Source of the DNA: Lepidostoma basale
Taxonomy: Eukaryota > Arthropoda > Insecta > Trichoptera > Lepidostomatidae
Direction of reading: 5' to 3'
DNA length: 64,000 nucleotides
Assembly: GCA_022606425.2 (NCBI GenBank)
Contig: JAHDVF020000503.1
Span: 429,592 to 493,591, forward strand
Position numbers and translations under genes: made by a program. Numbering within the stretch: the stretch's first letter is position 1; every line of letters starts with the position of its first letter. Below, one piece after another: positions 29,241 through 38,950 of the stretch. A model generated the notes under the pieces. It was given only the letters and a program-made list of their open reading frames with translations, was not told where the DNA came from and made no database searches.

Positions 29241-29639
29241 ATTTTCGATTTTCTGTTATTATTAATTACATATTTAAATTTTTCAAACAGTGGACGACAT
29301 CGACCGTTCTAGTAAAAAAGGTAAGTAAGTATATTGAAACCCAAGTATGTGAATTTTTCTGGCTCAAAATCATATTTATCTTTAAATCCAATGTTTCCTT
29401 ATTAATTTTTGCCAATTTCCCTATTTTTTCCAAGTTTTTTGCCTTATTTTCTTTATTTTACAGAAAAATTTCTTTGGTAGCTTTCTCCAAGGCTTCAAAT
29501 ACTTATTGTATGGCCAGTAAGGATCTCTGAATACCCAACTCCGTGGATGCTTTGGTAGTACAGATCGGAATTTGTATTGTAATTGGGTTCAAATAACCTG
29601 CTGAATACAAGTATGTAAGGACACGGGAAACTATCACAT
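29240..29639. other. Unassigned AT-rich DNA
   Basis: No feature recognised. TGTAATTGGGTTCAAATAAC at about 29578 matches the spacer after SINE-1 at 3745, so a SINE-1 tail may lie here. Confidence 0.35.
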
Positions 29640-29730
29640 TAGAGGACCAAGTGGCATCCCAAGAATCAGCAAAAATGTTACATTCTACTACAAACCAATT
29701 CCTTGGATTTAAAATAGAGAAAAAGAAGAT
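29640..29730 (+). mobile_element. LINE-B 3' end
   Basis: CTACAAACCAATTCCTTGGA and TAGAGAAAAAGAAG match the LINE-B end at 34600-34645. Confidence 0.45.
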
Positions 29731-29751
29731 TTCTTTGGTATTAATTTTGTA

Positions 29752-29905
29752 AAACTCCATTATCAATTTATAATAGTAAACACGATTGTTGACTGGTTTT
29801 ACTTGGATTTAATTTACAATATATAAATTACATAAATAGGTACAAATTTGTTTTGCCTTGCGAGGGCATTCTCAAACTGAACCTAATCGCCAAACACTGT
29901 GTCTT
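29752..29905 (-). repeat. PAL-3b arm
   Basis: Inverse of the 11262 copy: on the minus strand TTGAGAATGCCCTCGCAAGG, CAAAACAAATTTGT. The GAAAC has changed to AAAAC. Confidence 0.7.
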
Positions 29906-29909
29906 TATT

Positions 29910-30077
29910 TCTCTTTTTATTTTTTAATACACTTTATACAACACTTACATTAAAATAATTAAAATTACCTAGACATGTTTCGGACAACCAGTCCTTCTTC
30001 AGTGATACATATTTTAAAGATACATGGTGATTTAAAATGTTATAAAATGGTTTACATGATCTGACAGATGTTACATC
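29910..30077. repeat. PAL-5 repeat
   Basis: Arm CTCTTTTTATTTTTTAATAC, minus-strand ribozyme (29966-30010), and loop part GGTTTACATGATCTGACAGA that recurs inverted at 33135. Confidence 0.75.
29966..30010 (-). ncRNA. Hammerhead ribozyme, PAL-5 type, intact core
   Basis: CTGAAGA (minus; 29996-30002), stem II GGAC-TGGTT-GTCC, GAAAC, palindrome ACATGT, TC|TAG. All core positions fit CUGANGA and GAAA. Stem I is weakly paired. Confidence 0.72.
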
Positions 30078-30395
30078 GGGACGAATCTATCGTCTAACAG
30101 AGCTGATATTCACTGTTTCATCACCGTACACATTTTTCAGTTTTTCATGAATGCAAATGGGCGTTACATCTGCATTCAAGAATTCAATCACAGAACACTG
30201 CCTAATACGAACATCCATGTCGGCCATTTTGCAAGAGACTGCAGTGCTGTCACTTGTTGACGCACTACTGCAGTAGATTGTGTAAAATAAAGGTTTTATA
30301 AAAAGACACCAAATCTAAAATTTTCACTTAACTAGCCTTATTTAAGTAGAAAAAAATAGGAGGCATTAACTTTTGACCGACTATCGTAGGTATTA
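30078..30395 (-). mobile_element. mariner transposase N-terminal remnant
   Basis: Minus frame: MADMDVRIRQCSVIEFLNAD, VTPICIHEKLKNVYGDETVN and ISSVRR, the first helix-turn-helix of a mariner-type transposase, then a stop. Upstream of the start the sequence runs to CCTACGATAGTCGGTC beside TA repeats, likely the TIR. The catalytic domain and other end are lost where PAL-5 joins at 30077. Confidence 0.75.
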
Positions 30396-30694
30396 TATAT
30401 ATCTAGGGGGGCAAGGAAACTCCCGACGCCCCTAGAAACGACACTAATCGACCAAACCTTAGATTACAATAACAAGAGAAAATGATAGATAATGACCATT
30501 ACGGACCATCCCTATGAATCTAGCTTGCCATTGACATGAAGATGATTAAGAGCATCTATTCTATACCGCAGTTATTAAGCTCTCATCCATAAGGGTTGAA
30601 ACCGGAATTCCGTTGTAAACGGTCATTTTAAATTGAAAAACAATTATTCCAAAGATGAAGTATACATCGTAACATGCGCGCTCGTGTCGCCATT
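30396..30694. other. Unassigned DNA
   Basis: No repeat or frame recognised. Short GC tract (CTAGGGGGGCAAGG) at 30403. Confidence 0.4.
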
Positions 30695-30765
30695 TAGTGT
30701 TTAATTAATTTTGTCATGCCATGCTTTCCTTGATCTTCCACGGCTTCTTTTTCCACTTACAAACA
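30695..30765 (-). mobile_element. LINE-A scrap
   Basis: TTGTCATGCCATGCTTTCCT and CGGCTTCTTTTTCCACT encode the SGKRSRG..KAWHD part of the LYTSSVSG subfamily. Confidence 0.6.
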
Positions 30766-30767
30766 AA

Positions 30768-30875
30768 TATTATCAAATGTATGATGCATTAGACAGGCAA
30801 AACTTGTCATTCACATAAAATATAATAAAACTTCTAGAAAACATATGTTTACATTCGTATTAATTGTCAAATGAA
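30768..30875 (+). repeat. PAL-3 arm, collapsed
   Basis: TAGACAGGCAAAACTTGTCA and AACTTCTAGAAAACATATG; box and stem II damaged. Confidence 0.6.
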
Positions 30876-30889
30876 ATCCTGTATGAATG

Positions 30890-31170
30890 TAAAAAAATTC
30901 TTCTATATTCGCCATTACTTTGTGTTGTGGATTCACATTTGAATAACTTTTTGGAAACATTTTATTTACACAACACTTTTTGTGCTTTTCAGTGTGTGAA
31001 TTTTAATATTCATACACTAAATTAAAATTCATACACCAAAGGAGGGGAGGTTTCTGTCCCGAAACATGTTTGTGAAAAGCGTTAAAAAGTGTTGTGATAA
31101 TACAGTTTCCAAATAGTTATTCAAATGTAGAAAAATGAAATTTGTTCACTAAAAATGATTTATTCCTTGC
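30890..31170. repeat. PAL-4 palindromic repeat
   Basis: Arms begin ACTTTGTGTTGTGGATTCAC and TTTGAATAACTTTTTGGAAA, inverted on the other side. The plus half (31030-31080) reads CCAAAGGA for the box, stem AGGTTTCTGTCC, GAAACATGTT. Better copies at 40515 and 59345. Confidence 0.7.
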
Positions 31171-31184
31171 TTACTTTATAATTT

Positions 31185-31320
31185 TATTTAATTTCTTCTA
31201 TGTTCTTCACTTTGTGTTGTGGATTCATATTTGAATAAATATAATCACATAATTTTAAAATTGTGTAAATTGAAAAAGGTTACTTGTTACCGAAACATGG
31301 TCGTGTTAAGTGAAAACAAG
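31185..31320. repeat. PAL-4b partial
   Basis: TTGTGTTGTGGATTCATATT as left arm, then GTTACTTGTTACCGAAACAT and GGTC; short stem II GTTAC/GTTACC-like, no clear box. The distal end runs into a LINE-A scrap. Confidence 0.5.
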
Positions 31321-31324
31321 TGTA

Positions 31325-31485
31325 TGCTTCATGCACACACGTCATTTTCCTCGATTCCTTAAGAGGCCGACATTTAATATTTGATTGATTTGATCTTGCC
31401 ACGTTTTCCACGAGTTTAGTATATTCTTGTTCCGTATACATCGTAAATATATACTTTATTTACCATACCATTCGTGCATCAAATA
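31325..31485 (-). mobile_element. LINE-A scrap
   Basis: CATTTAATATTTGATTGATT and GATCTTGCCACGTTTTCC spell KTWQDQINQILNV on the minus strand. Ends at VYVND-equivalent. Confidence 0.7.
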
Positions 31486-31514
31486 CTTAATACAAAGCTT
31501 TCAGGTTTTATTCA

Positions 31515-32150
31515 ATGGAGAGTAAATAAAAAATGGTATTTACAACAAGTTCCATTATCTGGGCGCCGCATGAGGTTCGATATTCCCTGATGGTGGAGAG
31601 GGTGCAGAAAAAATTTCTGCGATACCTCTATCTTAGGGAGAATGGATATTACCCGTGGTTCTTTCCGACTGATTTCTCGCTAGGGATGCTAGGCTACCAG
31701 TCACTCGAGAGGAGACGAGACATTCACTTGGGTGTTTGTTTCGTTCGACTGATAGGCGGTTGTATACACAACTCAGAAATCCTGAGTGATGTAGGTCTGT
31801 TCGTCCCTGATAATTATCTTCGACAAAGGGGCCATAGATTGTTTTATCTCCCACGATGCAGAACTAACCTGCCAATGGTTATGCCGTTAGGTAGAGCAAC
31901 ATCTTTGCTTAATCGTATCACCTCGGAGTTTGACGTATTTTGTAATAGTTTGGCTCATCTGAGGGAAGTATTATCTTTATTATAATTGTATGGTATATTT
32001 ATTTTATTTATTTGTCATGCATCTTATGTTTCTCGAGTTTTTTTATTAATTAATTATGTATTACTTATTATTGTGTATCTCTAACTTGTATCTTTAGTGT
32101 ATTGGAAAAAAATCTGTAATGCTATAGACATATTTAAAATAAATAAATGA
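31515..32150 (+). mobile_element. LINE-C C-terminus, open copy
   Basis: 150 codons are open: SSIIWAPHEVRYSLMVERVQ, KKFLRYLYLRENGYYPWFFP, LGMLGYQSLERRRDIHLGVC, VPDNYLRQRGHRLFYLP and GRATSLLNRITSEFDVF. This is the region after the reverse transcriptase thumb of a Jockey/CR1-group LINE. The 3' UTR ends AAATAAATAAATGAAA, so this subfamily lacks the (TGATT)n tail. 5'-truncated. Confidence 0.85.
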
Positions 32151-32614
32151 AATGTATTAGAACCCCTTAAAGTTATATTCTTTAGATAATAATTATTTAA
32201 TCCAACCGTTTTCCGCCTGGCTAAAAAACATATACCCGATAGTCAGCGACTCCCGGGGTTAACTTCCTCTATAAAACACTAACCTTAGTTCCCTCTCCTT
32301 GCTCTCTAGTTCAGCGATCGCTGGGGAGGGATCCACCCCCGCTCTGCATGCCCCTTCTCCGCCAGGGCCAGGTGGACTACCCCTCAACCGCCCCGCGGTG
32401 TCCTCTAGTTGACATTGTGAGTGGAAAAGGAAACTCATTTTAAAACTAAATATTTTGGTCGGATACTGAGCAATAAGGGTGTTTTTGTGAAAACAACCTT
32501 TTGGTGTCCATTTTAAAGCTCGTAAAGGGTGGTTCGTTGTGAATAAATAAAATTAATTGTGCTCCTAAAATATATTTCGAAAACGAAAAAAATAAATTTA
32601 AATTTGAATTATAA
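32151..32614. other. Unassigned, GC-rich block 32270-32415
   Basis: CTTGCTCTCTAG followed by a GC-rich 120 bases (GCGATCGCTGGGGAGGGATC) looks superficially like acceptor plus exon on the plus strand. Frames are short and no matching donor is convincing. Candidate only. Confidence 0.3.
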
Positions 32615-32905
32615 CTAACTAACTAACATTCATACATCGTACCATGCACGCACGAATATGACCGCCTTTTAATAATTGATTAATTTGGTCATGCCACGAT
32701 TTCCTCGGTCATCCTCGGCTTCTTTTTCCACTCACACTGCTTGTGTACAACTTTTTAACCATTCTACTCTCACCCATTCGTTCCATATGTCCAAACCATC
32801 ATAGGGAAATTTTTTAAATTTTATCCATAATGCAGTCATGCATCTCTGTCTTACATTTCTTTCTTATTTCATCGTTCGGTATTCTATCATACAAAAATAT
32901 ATACG
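32615..32905 (-). mobile_element. LINE-A fragment
   Basis: KLYTSSVSGKRSRG..RKSWHD.. with WFGHMERMGESRMVKKL before it on the minus strand; starts near RIPNDEIRKKC. LYTSSVSG subfamily. The 3' end is lost. Confidence 0.78.
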
Positions 32906-33039
32906 AGTGTATACTAATTATATACAATATAAACACGTTTAATAAGTTCCGATTTGTAATTTATGTACAATATAAGTGCAACAGGTTAAATGCAATTAAT
33001 ATGGTAATATTTCTTCTATATACGCCATACTTAGTGTTG

Positions 33040-33325
33040 TTATGATGGTTTATTTCTATTTTTATTTTTTATACACTTTTTATATACAACACTGATATTA
33101 AAAAAATAAAATTATATAGACATGTTTCATAACATAACATCTGTCAGATCATGTAAACATATAATAATATTTTTTATAATATTATAATATTTTTATAAAT
33201 GTGTATCTTTACCGAAGAAGGACTGTTTGTCCGAAACATGTCTGTATAATTAAATTTTTTTAATATCAGTGTTGTTTATACAAAGTGTATAAAAAAGGAA
33301 AATAGAAATAAATCTGGTAATAGAT
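33040..33325. repeat. PAL-5 palindromic repeat, both arms
   Basis: Outer arms TATTTCTATTTTTATTTTTT and AAAATAGAAATAAA. The left arm has a collapsed core (GACATGTTTCATAACATAAC); the right arm holds the ribozyme at 33201-33250. Confidence 0.8.
33201..33250 (+). ncRNA. Hammerhead ribozyme, PAL-5 type, one core change
   Basis: CCGAAGA (U4 to C), stem II GGAC-TGTTT-GTCC, GAAAC, ACATGT palindrome, TC|TGTATAA. Confidence 0.65.
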
Positions 33326-33424
33326 TTTTTTATAAGTTTTATTTTTCATTTTATCGACTTACAATCAGTGTAATGCTTTCGTTTTCTAAATAGTTAAATT
33401 TATATAAAGGGTTCTATAGGATTA

Positions 33425-33770
33425 TTTAATTAATAACAAGTCGTTCTCTGATTACAAATCTGTCCTAATTTTTCACTCTTTTGACTCTCTTGAAAATAGA
33501 CGTACTCTTAATGATACGATAGTCCTTAATAAAATTATTCACTTTAAAATTGACAAATCCGAGCTTTTCTGCAAATTGACACTTAATACCCCAATGTCTC
33601 GCTCAAGACACACCGCGAACCAAGATTTCGATTGCCTGTTTATCGCACTAACTACGCTCAGAGCGCGGCAATGTATCGAATTTGTGACAACTACAATAAG
33701 TATTTTGGAGACATTGATGGTTTTTTTTTGAATGAGTGAAATTTCAAAAAAATGATAGGAGCAACTTTTC
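33425..33770 (+). mobile_element. LINE-K C-terminal remnant
   Basis: DYKSVLIFHSFDSLENRRTL, NDTIVLNKIIHFKIDKSELF and, after a frame shift, THREPRFRLPVYRTNYAQSA and MYRICDNYNKYF. 'L..RR...D...L.KI.....D...LL' followed by R...F..P..RTNY and a YN end is a LINE C-terminal pattern distinct from families A-J. Confidence 0.7.
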
Positions 33771-33834
33771 GGCGTGGATGAGACCATAATTATCTTTTAT
33801 ATTTAGTCTTATGTCAGTTGTTATACAATATTTG

Positions 33835-33965
33835 TGTGCATGACGCGATGTATGAATGTTAAGGAAGTGATTTGAGAAGTATGTCAGGAAAGACAAGTGT
33901 GACAGTCCATTCTTTCTCCCTACCTCTTCGGGGAGAAGGTGGATGGTTGGGTGGGTAGATAGTTT
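33835..33965 (+). mobile_element. LINE-A 3' terminus
   Basis: VHDAMYEC-type codons then GTGTGACAGTCCATTCTTTC and CTCTTCGGGGAGAAGGTGGA. About the last 35 codons. Confidence 0.75.
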
Positions 33966-34179
33966 ATCATATATAACTTCATTTTATTCAATTCATGTAA
34001 TTCACATGTTTGAATCAAGTTTAACTTCAATTTCGATTAACTAGTATGTACTGTTAACTCTTCTTATAATTTATACTTGTGATAACATGTAATTGGCCTT
34101 ATTCCATTGTTTCTATGTATTTTTATTTATGTATTGTAATCGCTGTTTGTAACCTTAAATAAATAAATTAATACATATT

Positions 34180-34645
34180 GAGAATACTCCTCATCAAGAC
34201 CTATGTATGGAGTGTCTTGATGTACGGCTGCGAGACATGGTGCCTATCCGAAAGGGATAAGCGGAGACTAGAGGCTTTTGAGATGTAGTCCTATAGAAGA
34301 CTCTTTGGAATTTCCTGGAGAGACCACATCACGAATGAGGAAGTTCTCCAAGGAATCGAAGGGGGAAGGCACCTGCTCAGGACCTTGTCCGAAAGGCGTG
34401 CAAGATGGATCAGCCATGTAATACGTCAAGAAGGTCTCTTGCATGCCATAATGGAGGGTATGATCGAGGGGACAAACCCTAGGGGACGCCCACGCCGAGA
34501 GTACCTGGAGGACCTGTTGGTGGACGTACGCTGCTCATCATATGCAGATCTCAAAAGAGCCGCACAAGACAGGGAAAAATGGAAGAGAATAATGGAGGAA
34601 ATTGCTGCAAACCAATCCCAGGATTGAAACCAGAGAAAGAAAGAA
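34180..34645 (+). mobile_element. LINE-B C-terminus, reference copy
   Basis: RILLIKTYVWSVLMYGCETW, CLSERDKRRLEAFE, then open MSERRARWISHVIRQEGLLH, GMIEGTNPRGRPRREYLEDL, LVDVRCSSYADLKRAAQDRE and KWKRIMEEIAANQSQD. The last 80 codons have no stop. The 3' UTR is very short (ATTGAAACCAGAGAAAGAAA). It gives the empty site for the element at 17426. Confidence 0.9.
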
Positions 34646-34714
34646 CATATTACAATAATCAATGTTTTTAATTATTTTTTTTGGTAGAAGTTCATTTTAA
34701 ACAATGAAAACAAA

Positions 34715-34890
34715 AAAAATATATACAGAATATCTTTATTATTATGTATTTAGTGTGCTCCCACTTGTGTTTATATGTTCGACCGGTTTCGGCAGCAACA
34801 TGAAAACAAGTGGAAGCACACTTAATACATAATAATAAAGAAATTTTGTATCAAATGTTTTTGTTTTCATTATTCATAATATAATACTTA
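34715..34890. repeat. PAL-9 palindromic repeat
   Basis: Arms TATTATTATGTATTTAGTGT / ACACTTAATACATAATAATA flank a minus-strand GCCGAAACCGGTCGAACATA. The box and first half of stem II are missing, so only the GAAAC-CGG-TC half of the hammerhead pattern is left. Confidence 0.65.
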
Positions 34891-34904
34891 TTAAAAGTAA
34901 TAAA

Positions 34905-34985
34905 TTTCCTGTAAACACCTTGATCATCCATATTCAGTTTCCAGTTTGCGTCTTCGTCTCTATTGAGATACAATTAAAAATTTGA
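34905..34985 (-). repeat. Rep-R fragment
   Basis: TAAACACCTTGATCATCCAT and TCTATTGAGATACAATTAA match the 14783 copy in inverse. Confidence 0.7.
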
Positions 34986-35054
34986 ATAAATTTAGCATTA
35001 ATTTAACTTAACATGACAAATAATAATTGTTTTTTTGTCGATTGAACCACTCAT

Positions 35055-35236
35055 TGTTCCAAATCAAATAAGTTTATTTTCTCAAAAGACAATTATTTTT
35101 TGAGTTCATGTCTACTATTTAGAACAGTTAAAATAACAGGAACATATGAGAGATGGTTCGACTTTAGGAAAACAAGGTTCTCTCTAAAAACAAGAATATT
35201 TGTCTTGTGAACATAATTACACTAATATGAAAGACG
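35055..35236 (-). mobile_element. LINE-C 3' end, part 1
   Basis: Decayed LINE-C 3' UTR and tail on the minus strand (TGATTTGG-like end at 35058). Interrupted after ATGAAAGACGT by LINE-A; resumes at 35475. Confidence 0.75.
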
Positions 35237-35474
35237 TTATAGTCACGTAGAACGCATGGATGAAGAAATAATGGTTAAGAAAGTATACGTTAACGATGCG
35301 AGTGGAGTACGGAGTCGAGGAATACTGAGGAAAACAAACCAAATCAATAATTTTTTTAATAATTGGCTATGTTAGTAGTCGGAAGAATCGACGTTCGTGA
35401 ATGACTTGCAGTATGAATGTGAAGGAATGCCTCTGCCTACCTTTCGGGGAAATGGCGTGACGGTTTGTTGTTGT
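35237..35474 (+). mobile_element. LINE-A inserted in LINE-C
   Basis: HVERMDEEIMVKKVYVNDAS, GVRSRGILRKTN, then the GGGGAAATGGCGTGACGG end with TTGTTGTTG tail. GAAAGACGT before it and GAAAAACGT after it are the 9-base duplication; LINE-C at 51290 shows ATGAAAGACGTCGATC unbroken. Confidence 0.85.
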
Positions 35475-35555
35475 TGTTGAAAAACGTCGATCTCCGAGGG
35501 TACCGTGTTCAGTAGACTGATTGCTCTTTTCACTGATGTTACCAGAGCTGATTTA
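35475..35555 (-). mobile_element. LINE-C, part 2
   Basis: CGATCTCCGAGGGTACCGTG continues the element. Codes NTVPSEIDVF and TSVKRAISLLN in inverse. Confidence 0.8.
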
Positions 35556-35644
35556 AAGGAAGCTTTGATTAAGCGATATCATATTACATTTGTAATATCG
35601 CATATAAATAACGTGTTAAAATACGTCGATTAAATACTAAAACT

Positions 35645-36412
35645 AACTAACGCCGTCTCTCTGGAGGGGTAGGCAGAAGTAATAGACCGCCACATTGTTC
35701 TGTCCTGACATACTTCTCTCACTTCCTCTACATTTAAGCATCTTGTCATGCACGCACGTCGATTTCTCCGACTCCTCACGTGACCGACAATTCATATTTG
35801 ATTGATTTGATCGTGCCACGTTTTCCTCGGCCTTCCTCTATTTCTAGCTCCGTTCACGTCATTTACATCTACCTTCTTTACCATTATCTCTTCACTCATT
35901 ATTTCCATGTGTCCAAACCATCTTAACGACCCGCTCATTATTTAGTATAAGCACCGCATTCACTTCTTATACATGCATTTGACACTCTACCATATTCAGA
36001 TTTACCACAAATTTGTCTTAGAGATCTCATTTCTACTGCATTTATTCTACTTTCATCCTTTTTTTGCCAGTTCCATGCCTCACTTTCATACATAAGGGTC
36101 GGCACAAGAACATCATTATATACTGCCATCTTAGCTTTTTTGAATAGGCTTTTGTTTGCAATGACAACTTTAAGTGCACCATTTACTCTGTTGCCTGCCC
36201 CAACCCTTCTTTCAATATCTTTCTCTACTCTCTCATCTTTTGTAAACATACTTCCTAAATTAACAAATTCATCCACTTGTTCCAGATTTTCACCATTCAC
36301 AATAATGTTATAGATTGTCATGTTTTCTTCTTTTCGAAAATTTACCTTAGACTTATTCACATTCATCATCAAATCGTATTGCTTGCATACCTCATACATA
36401 CTAGACAACAGG
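35645..36412 (-). mobile_element. LINE-A, copy with reverse transcriptase 3' half
   Basis: 156 codons are open: SSMYEVCKQYDLMMNVNKSK (palm end), NGENLEQVDEFVNLGSMFTK (thumb start), ERVEKDIERRVGAGNRVNGA, PTLMYESEAWNWQKKDESRI and MRSLRQICGKSEYGRVSN. After a frame shift the C-terminal tail follows to the CTGGAGGGG 3' end at 35645. YADD is just missing at the 5' truncation point. Confidence 0.9.
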
Positions 36413-36669
36413 GCTTGTATTTAAAATACAAGAAATATTAAAATTCGAATAGTGTTTCCATTTTTGAACCATCCCTTTCCCCCCACCACCGCCCCCCGCC
36501 CGGCTTGAATATGCAGTAACCCCGACGGATGGAAATGTCGACAAACGGAATAACGGCTACCTCACGACTGTAAAGCTTCCTCAGTCTGCCGACAGGTGTG
36601 GTCAATTTAAAAGTTGTAATTTATATGTTTATAAACATTTACTATCTATTTCAAACTGTTTAAATGAAA
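36413..36669. other. Unassigned, GC tract at 36480-36600
   Basis: CCCCGCCCGGCTTGAATATG and following 100 bases stand out by composition. No frame or repeat match. Confidence 0.3.
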
Positions 36670-36780
36670 ACACTCTAATTAAATACACAATTACGAGTAT
36701 GAGTATGTATTTTCAGAATTGTCGCGACAGCTGTTTTGCTCACCGATGTAAGCATCGTCGGGTATTTATTTATTTATTTT
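36670..36780. repeat. PAL-1 variant arm
   Basis: One minus-strand arm with CCGACGA, perfect stem II GCTTAC-ATCG-GTGAGC, AAAAC, AGCTGTC|GCG (36723-36765). The partner arm is missing. It joins a TATT-rich stretch. Confidence 0.65.
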
Positions 36781-37106
36781 AAAGTTATAAAAAATTACAG
36801 TAACATTTTACAACTTATGTAACGATATTTTATAAACAATTAATAATATAAAAATCGCAAATGAGAAAAACAACAAAAACATTAAATATCGGTACTTAGA
36901 ACATATTGAAATAATTTTCAACGAAAGATCGCAGGAGAACCGGCATCTCTTACCTTATTTGACAACTCGTTATATATGTTAATTTAACTAAACTAACTAA
37001 AAAAAACACAACAGAATTATATGTATTGTTTCTTGAAAAATGATGTAAAAATCCATATTAAATATTTAATACGAATGAAAACGTCAGTTTTCTAGTTAGT
37101 AGTAGT
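36781..37106. other. AT-rich DNA with a PAL-3 arm
   Basis: 37030-37100 carries TTTCTTGAAAAATGATGTAA and ACGAATGAAAACGTCAGTTT, the PAL-3 outer arm, without core. The preceding 200 bases may be a LINE 3' end (ending AACTCGTTATATATG); no frame. Confidence 0.35.
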
Positions 37107-37414
37107 ATTTTAAAATTGAAAATTTCAATGTTCCGAAGGTTTCCGAGATTCAAGTTTTAGTGATAATATATAGTTTATATGATGCATTTTATGATACAGA
37201 AAGCATTTTTTTAAGAAAGCTTAAGAATAAGGAATAAAATTTAAAAAACTGTTTTTTGTAATTTTAAAGTTGAAAATGTCAATGTTCCGAAGGTTTCCAA
37301 GATTCAGGCTTTAGTGATAATAAAGCTGTTTTGATGAATTTTATGATTCAGAAAGCAATTTTTTAAGATATTTTAAGAATAAGGAAAAAAAAATTAAAAA
37401 CTGTTTATCTCCAT
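37107..37414. repeat. Tandem duplication of a 154-bp unit
   Basis: 37107-37260 and 37261-37414 share ATGTTCCGAAGGTTTCC, GATTCA, TTTTAGTGATAATA and AAGAATAAGGAA in the same order. The two copies differ by scattered substitutions and short indels, so the duplication is not recent. Confidence 0.9.
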
Positions 37415-37614
37415 ACATAAAAAAAGAAAATCGCTAATAACTTATTAAATAATAGCTTTATCAAAAAAAGTCACTTGGCATAAAACATTTCTTTTTAGTA
37501 AAGAAATACGCAGGCATATTTTATTTTTCAAAATTAGGTACTTGATTTTCGAGTGACGCTAAGTCTATGAAGCTTCATTTTCAGCCCACTGTGCGTCGTG
37601 ATGATTAGTTAGTT

Positions 37615-37865
37615 GAATAATTAATACGAATGAAAACGTTAGTTTTCTAGAAGTTTTATTATATTTTATGGGAATGACATGTTTCTCCCTTCTAAGGTTT
37701 GTAGTTTGATTATAGTGTAGATAGATATATAATTAAATGTAAGTAGTTTGATTATATAAACATTTGATAATGCCTTAGAAGGGCGAAACATGTCATTCCC
37801 ATAAAATATAATAAAACTTCTAAAAAACTGACCATTTCATTTGTATTAATTATTTAATATAGAGT
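37615..37865. repeat. PAL-3 palindromic repeat, good copy
   Basis: Outer arms TTAATACGAATGAAAACGTT and its inverse, then TTTTCTAGAAGTTTTATTAT. The left core has TTTCTCCC (decayed) and the right core is at 37761-37806. Loop of about 60 bases. Confidence 0.85.
37761..37806 (+). ncRNA. Hammerhead-like ribozyme, PAL-3 type with UUGAUAA core
   Basis: TTGATAA replaces CUGAUGA: C3 is U and G8 is A. Stem II GCCTT-AGA-AGGGC, GAAAC, palindrome ACATGT, TC|ATTCCC. Positions 3 and 8 pair with each other in the folded hammerhead, so the two changes keep that pair. Confidence 0.6.
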
Positions 37866-38319
37866 AAACAATAAATAAATTAGTTAGTTTGTTTACAAAT
37901 TATTTTTCATCCATTAAAATTTATTAATCTTTTTCCATATAATTTATTTTTTTACAATATGATCGTATATGCATTTTCGATTCCGCAACCCTTAGTTCTG
38001 AAGGCCTGCCCAGACAGGCCAGCACACCTAGTGTTACGGACCTCACTGATAACGCTATGGACACTGCGAGCCCTATCTACACTCTCTTGTCTATGGCTAA
38101 TGGTTAACCACACTGAATTCCTCATCTCTATGGTATCATCTATATCCTAACTAACCGACTTAAGCTTTGTGTTTATTAAATATGTATCTATGCATATCAT
38201 CAACTCATCAGATATCATGTCTAATTAAATTAAATATTTCCGGAATAGTATTTAATAAAATCTACAAATATTTTTGTCGTCACAGTAAAAAAATTTATTT
38301 TGAATTTCAATATTATTAT
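37866..38319. other. Unassigned DNA
   Basis: Apparently unique. A block at 37975-38130 is moderately GC-rich without a convincing frame. Confidence 0.35.
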
Positions 38320-38555
38320 TATTGTTTTGTTTAATCGCTCTTTACATCATTACAGCGCTAGCCATAGCGATATAAAGGGTATAGCTATCAAATTGATTTT
38401 CGTGACATGTGGTAATCTATCGCCATTTTTTGTCACGTTAATTCTGCACCAGACCAAAGACAGTGTGACAAACACAATGTCGGGAATCGAATCCGGGACC
38501 TTCGAGATGGCAGTCAAAGCACTTACAACTCGGCCACGAACTTCGTCAATTCTCA
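38320..38555 (-). mobile_element. SINE-1 copy, full length
   Basis: Minus strand: GTTCGTGGCCGAGTTGTAAG head, GGTCCCGGATTCGATTCCCG as B-box region, GTCACACTGTCTTTGGTCTG, and the 3' part ending AAAGAGCGATTAAAC. It is bordered by an (ATT)n run like the copy at 4750. Confidence 0.88.
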
Positions 38556-38639
38556 CGTATTCTCATGGAGATATTAAATAAATGTGATAGGTTTTTTTAA
38601 ACAAAATATACCACTAATATACTACAAATAGTGTAAAAT

Positions 38640-38950
38640 GCCGTTCTTTGGACCATGGCAGACTAAAAGCCAATTAGACAACAAGACGCTAGACGCAAAT
38701 GACTGTGGATCAGTCACACCATGAGACGTAACCCATCCTGCATAGCTTAGGGCGCATTAGACTGGTCTCTTATGGGGGTAAAAAAAGCGAGGCAGACCTA
38801 GAGCTACCTGGAAAAGAGCGGGGTATGACGAGGTCAAAGCAGCAGACCTTATTTGGGATGAAGTTAGGCATCAGGCGTGCGATAGAGTAGGGTGGAGAAG
38901 GTTCCTTGAGGCCCTATGCACTACGGAAGTGTGACAGGACAAGAAGAAGT
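38640..38950 (+). mobile_element. LINE-I C-terminal remnant
   Basis: RRKWLWISHTMRRNPSCIA, DWSLMGVKKARQT, then SRPYLG and KVP*GPMHYGSV follow the 'W.GH.LR...CI...AL.W...G...RGRP..TW' layout. Frame shifts are frequent. Only copy in the window. Confidence 0.65.

Noticed and set aside
30396..30694. Further mariner sequence
   Set aside because: Lies outside the presumed TIR and shows no transposase codons.
34770..34815. Functional ribozyme in PAL-9
   Set aside because: Only the GAAACCGGTC half is present, with no CUGANGA-like box.
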